Shown here: positions 5,606 to 7,169 of the stretch, in pieces
Position numbering within the stretch: the first letter of the stretch is position 1
How the letters are laid out: each line of letters begins with the position of its first letter
NCBI GenBank assembly: GCA_013329355.1
Contig: DUKK01000161.1
Span: forward strand, 1-7,169
Length of the DNA: 7,169 nucleotides
From: Candidatus Poseidoniaceae archaeon
GTDB taxonomy: Archaea > Thermoplasmatota > Poseidoniia > Poseidoniales > Poseidoniaceae
Direction of reading: 5' to 3'
Notes under the pieces: model-generated
What the model saw: only the letters and a program-made list of their open reading frames with translations
Database searches by the model: none
Told to the model about the DNA's origin: nothing
Program-made: the position numbers and the translations under genes

Positions 5606-6839
5606 AAACATATTCGATGGTTATCTATCTCGTAAAACTCTATTTCAGAACAAAGAATTTCTCCGTCACAATTACAACCCCAGTAATCTACCACACAGAA
5701 AAAACGAGATTGATACCCTGTCTTTCAATTTGGTTGAAGCTCTCAAAGGGCATATACCGTCAAACATGACACTGTATGGCGTCACAGGAGCGGGCAAAAC
5801 TGCTGTTACGAATTATGTCTGTAGTCAATTAGAAGAGAAAGGCCAACAACTAAATCGTTCAGTGCAGACAGTGATTGTCAACTGCCGACAAATCGCTACA
5901 CAATATCGCGTCTTGAGCCATATTGGAAACTCACTTCTCGAAGATCATGAAATCGACGAAATACCATTTACTGGTTGGCCAACAGACCGTGTATTTAGCG
6001 AGTTAGTAAAAAGGATGGATTCTCGCCAAGGCGTGTTCATAATTGTGCTCGATGAGATTGACCACCTGGTCAGAAAAGCCGGCGATGATTTACTGTACAA
6101 TCTAACCAACCTCAATTCCTCACTCAAGAAAGCAAGATCGTGCGTGATTGGGATTTCCAATGACCTCAAATTTACCGACTTTCTAGACCCAAGAGTAAGA
6201 TCAAGGCTCGGTCAACTAGATGTGGTTTTCAACCCATACGATGCTCAGCAACTTCAAGACATCCTGCGTGAAAGAGCAAAGATTGCTCTTCACAATGAAG
6301 TAATCGGGGATGGGGTCATTGAAATGTGTGCTGCTTTGGCTGCGCAGGAGCATGGGGACGCACGCTGTGCACTCGATCTCCTACGCGTTTCAGCCGAAAA
6401 AGCTGAACTAAGTGGTTCACCAATGGTTGAACAAAACCATGTGAAAATTGCTCAGCACCAAATCGAAGCGGACCAGATGACCCCAGTCATAGCGAAATTG
6501 CCAAATCAGCAAAAAATAGTCTTAGCAGCGATTCTAATCAATGAAAAGAATGGACTCAAAAACATCCAGACCGGAGAAGTCTACTCCATCTATTCACAAG
6601 CATGTCGCCACCTCGGGACTAATGCACTAACACAACGAAGAGTTTCTGGTCTTATATCGAGCCTAGACATGCTTGGATTAATCACTGCCAGAACCATAAG
6701 TAAAGGCCGTTACGGCCGCTCAAAAGAAATCAACTCGTGCATACCACAAAATATCGACCCTGTAGATATCATGGTTGAATCTGAGTCAGAATTAGAAGAC
6801 ATATTCAATGGGACCTACAAATACCAGACAAGATTGTGA
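5598..6839 (+). CDS. cdc6: Orc1/Cdc6 replication initiator (AAA+ ATPase with winged helix)
   Basis: This 413-residue protein is the archaeal origin-binding initiator, which binds origin DNA as an ATP-dependent switch and supports loading of the MCM helicase. The N-terminus has the family segment NYNPSNLPHRKNEI (25-38). The AAA+ domain has Walker A GVTGAGKT (61-68, Lys67), the initiator-specific region around NCRQIATQYRVLSHIG (95-110), Walker B IIVLDEID (148-155, Asp152/Glu153), sensor 1 GISNDL with Asn188, Arg-rich DPRVRSRL (197-204) that includes the arginine-finger region, and sensor 2 HGDAR with Arg256. The C-terminal winged-helix domain covers about 300-385. Its helix is followed by the wing SKGRYGRSKEI (368-378), which in this family contacts DNA. 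A short acidic tail ends the protein. Length is normal and all key residues are present, so it should be an active ATPase. The ATG at 5598 is supported by AGGAG. Archaeal cdc6 genes often lie near an origin, but no clear origin-recognition repeat was found in the flanking gaps. Confidence 0.96.
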   Translation: MTENIFDGYLSRKTLFQNKEFLRHNYNPSNLPHRKNEIDTLSFNLVEALKGHIPSNMTLYGVTGAGKTAVTNYVCSQLEEKGQQLNRSVQTVIVNCRQIATQYRVLSHIGNSLLEDHEIDEIPFTGWPTDRVFSELVKRMDSRQGVFIIVLDEIDHLVRKAGDDLLYNLTNLNSSLKKARSCVIGISNDLKFTDFLDPRVRSRLGQLDVVFNPYDAQQLQDILRERAKIALHNEVIGDGVIEMCAALAAQEHGDARCALDLLRVSAEKAELSGSPMVEQNHVKIAQHQIEADQMTPVIAKLPNQQKIVLAAILINEKNGLKNIQTGEVYSIYSQACRHLGTNALTQRRVSGLISSLDMLGLITARTISKGRYGRSKEINSCIPQNIDPVDIMVESESELEDIFNGTYKYQTRL

Positions 6840-6840
6840 G

Positions 6841-6863
6841 GTTTATTTCACTTATTTCTGTTC
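6841..6863 (+). terminator. Candidate T-rich terminator after orc1/cdc6
   Basis: The tract beginning GTTTATTTCACTTATTTCTG directly follows the stop codon at 6837-6839 and contains four T-runs of two or three bases. It may end the orc1/cdc6 transcript by the archaeal U-tract mechanism. TTTATT inside it could instead act as an upstream TATA box for the next gene. Confidence 0.25.
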
Positions 6864-6870
6864 GGTGTCC

Positions 6871-6878
6871 TTATAATA
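6871..6878 (+). promoter_or_regulatory. TATA box for the membrane-protein gene
   Basis: TTATAATA is centred about 25 bases before the ATG at 6899. Standard spacing puts the transcript start at or next to that ATG, implying a leaderless message. This also argues against the upstream in-frame ATG at 6881, only 2 bases after the box. Confidence 0.6.
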
Positions 6879-6898
6879 ACATGGCAGGTGGGCGACGC

Positions 6899-7169
6899 AT
6901 GAGCGACATGGATGATACCGATGAAGGGTTCGCTCAGATGGTAATGAACCCATCAAGGACACTATCCAACTGGTTCGTTGGTTTGGGGGCTCTGGGAATA
7001 TTCCTTGCTGTGCTTAACCTCGCCGGAGAAATTCACCCAAATTACCGGGTCTCATGGTCAGGAGTCTTAACATTTGAAATCACCAATAAAGCCTTCGAGG
7101 ATATAGCAACTGCCCCATCATTTGTTCTATCTGATATTGTTTTTATTGTGATATGTGGAATATTCGCTG
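6899..7169 (+). CDS. N-terminal part of a membrane protein (3' truncated)
   Basis: The frame is open from ATG 6899 to the window end, giving 90 residues, and continues beyond. A short acidic N-terminus (MSDMDDTDEGFAQMV) precedes a hydrophobic helix at about residues 23-43 (SNWFVGLGALGIFLAVLNLAG). A polar loop of about 35 residues follows, and a second hydrophobic segment begins near 75 (SFVLSDIVFIVICGIFA) and is cut by the edge. The acidic tail would be expected on the cytoplasmic side. Multi-pass membrane topology is likely; the family is not recognised. The start is chosen from the TATA spacing. AGGTG at 6886-6890 also lies 8 bases before it, so a leadered transcript from a promoter further upstream could use the same ATG. 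An in-frame ATG at 6881 would add six residues (MAGGRR). The gap to orc1/cdc6 is 59 bases, but it probably has its own promoter. Confidence 0.7.
   Translation, partial: MSDMDDTDEGFAQMVMNPSRTLSNWFVGLGALGIFLAVLNLAGEIHPNYRVSWSGVLTFEITNKAFEDIATAPSFVLSDIVFIVICGIFA

Noticed and set aside
5473..5694. Minus-strand open frame of 73 codons spanning the orc1/cdc6 start
   Set aside because: It is antisense to the well-supported initiator gene and its leader, with no promoter or Shine-Dalgarno site seen. Its Cys- and Phe-rich translation resembles no family I know.
1..7169. CRISPR array, tRNA or rRNA genes, insertion sequence or prophage
   Set aside because: No regularly spaced repeats, cloverleaf with a recognisable T-loop, conserved rRNA segment, transposase motif or terminal inverted repeats were seen on reading both strands.

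Overview
The window looks like chromosomal DNA from a mesophilic, probably planktonic archaeon. The clearest marker is a full-length Orc1/Cdc6 replication initiator at 5598-6839. Support comes from archaeal-style TTATAA promoter boxes placed so that two transcripts would begin at or next to the start codon, and from Shine-Dalgarno matches of the GAGGTG type. The gene set (assimilatory-type diflavin reductase, stand-alone biotin carboxylase, PfkB kinase) and mid-range base composition fit Marine Group II (Poseidoniales) or related Thermoplasmatota. That placement is inference from gene content, not from a phylogenetic marker comparison.

Layout. Positions 1-380 hold the 3' end of an unrecognised plus-strand gene, whose TAA directly abuts the stop codon of the convergent block that follows. 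Positions 381-4529 are a minus-strand block of three metabolic genes, transcribed in the order CysJ-like NADPH flavoprotein, biotin carboxylase, PfkB-family kinase. The kinase ribosome-binding site overlaps the carboxylase stop codon, which suggests coupled translation. Positions 4530-4657 are a 128-base divergent intergenic region with promoter candidates for both directions. On the plus strand follow an RNase Z-like metallo-beta-lactamase-fold hydrolase (4658-5443), a 154-base gap with a possible tiny ORF or structured leader, orc1/cdc6 (5598-6839), and the start of a membrane protein that runs off the window end (6899-7169).

How the genes may work together. The flavoprotein would pass electrons from NADPH through FAD and FMN to a hemoprotein such as sulfite reductase; no such partner is in the window. 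The biotin carboxylase would carboxylate biotin on a separate carrier protein for an acyl-CoA carboxylase, but carrier and carboxyltransferase are also absent. The kinase belongs to a PfkB branch whose substrate cannot be told from sequence. Co-transcription of the three is plausible, but no single pathway links them obviously. The plus-strand genes have no evident functional tie to the minus-strand block.

No tRNA, rRNA, CRISPR array, insertion sequence or convincing replication-origin repeat was seen. I did not find a clearly new multi-gene system. The most unusual items are the coding or structured leader before orc1/cdc6, the foldable leader before the diflavin reductase, and motif deviations in the biotin carboxylase.
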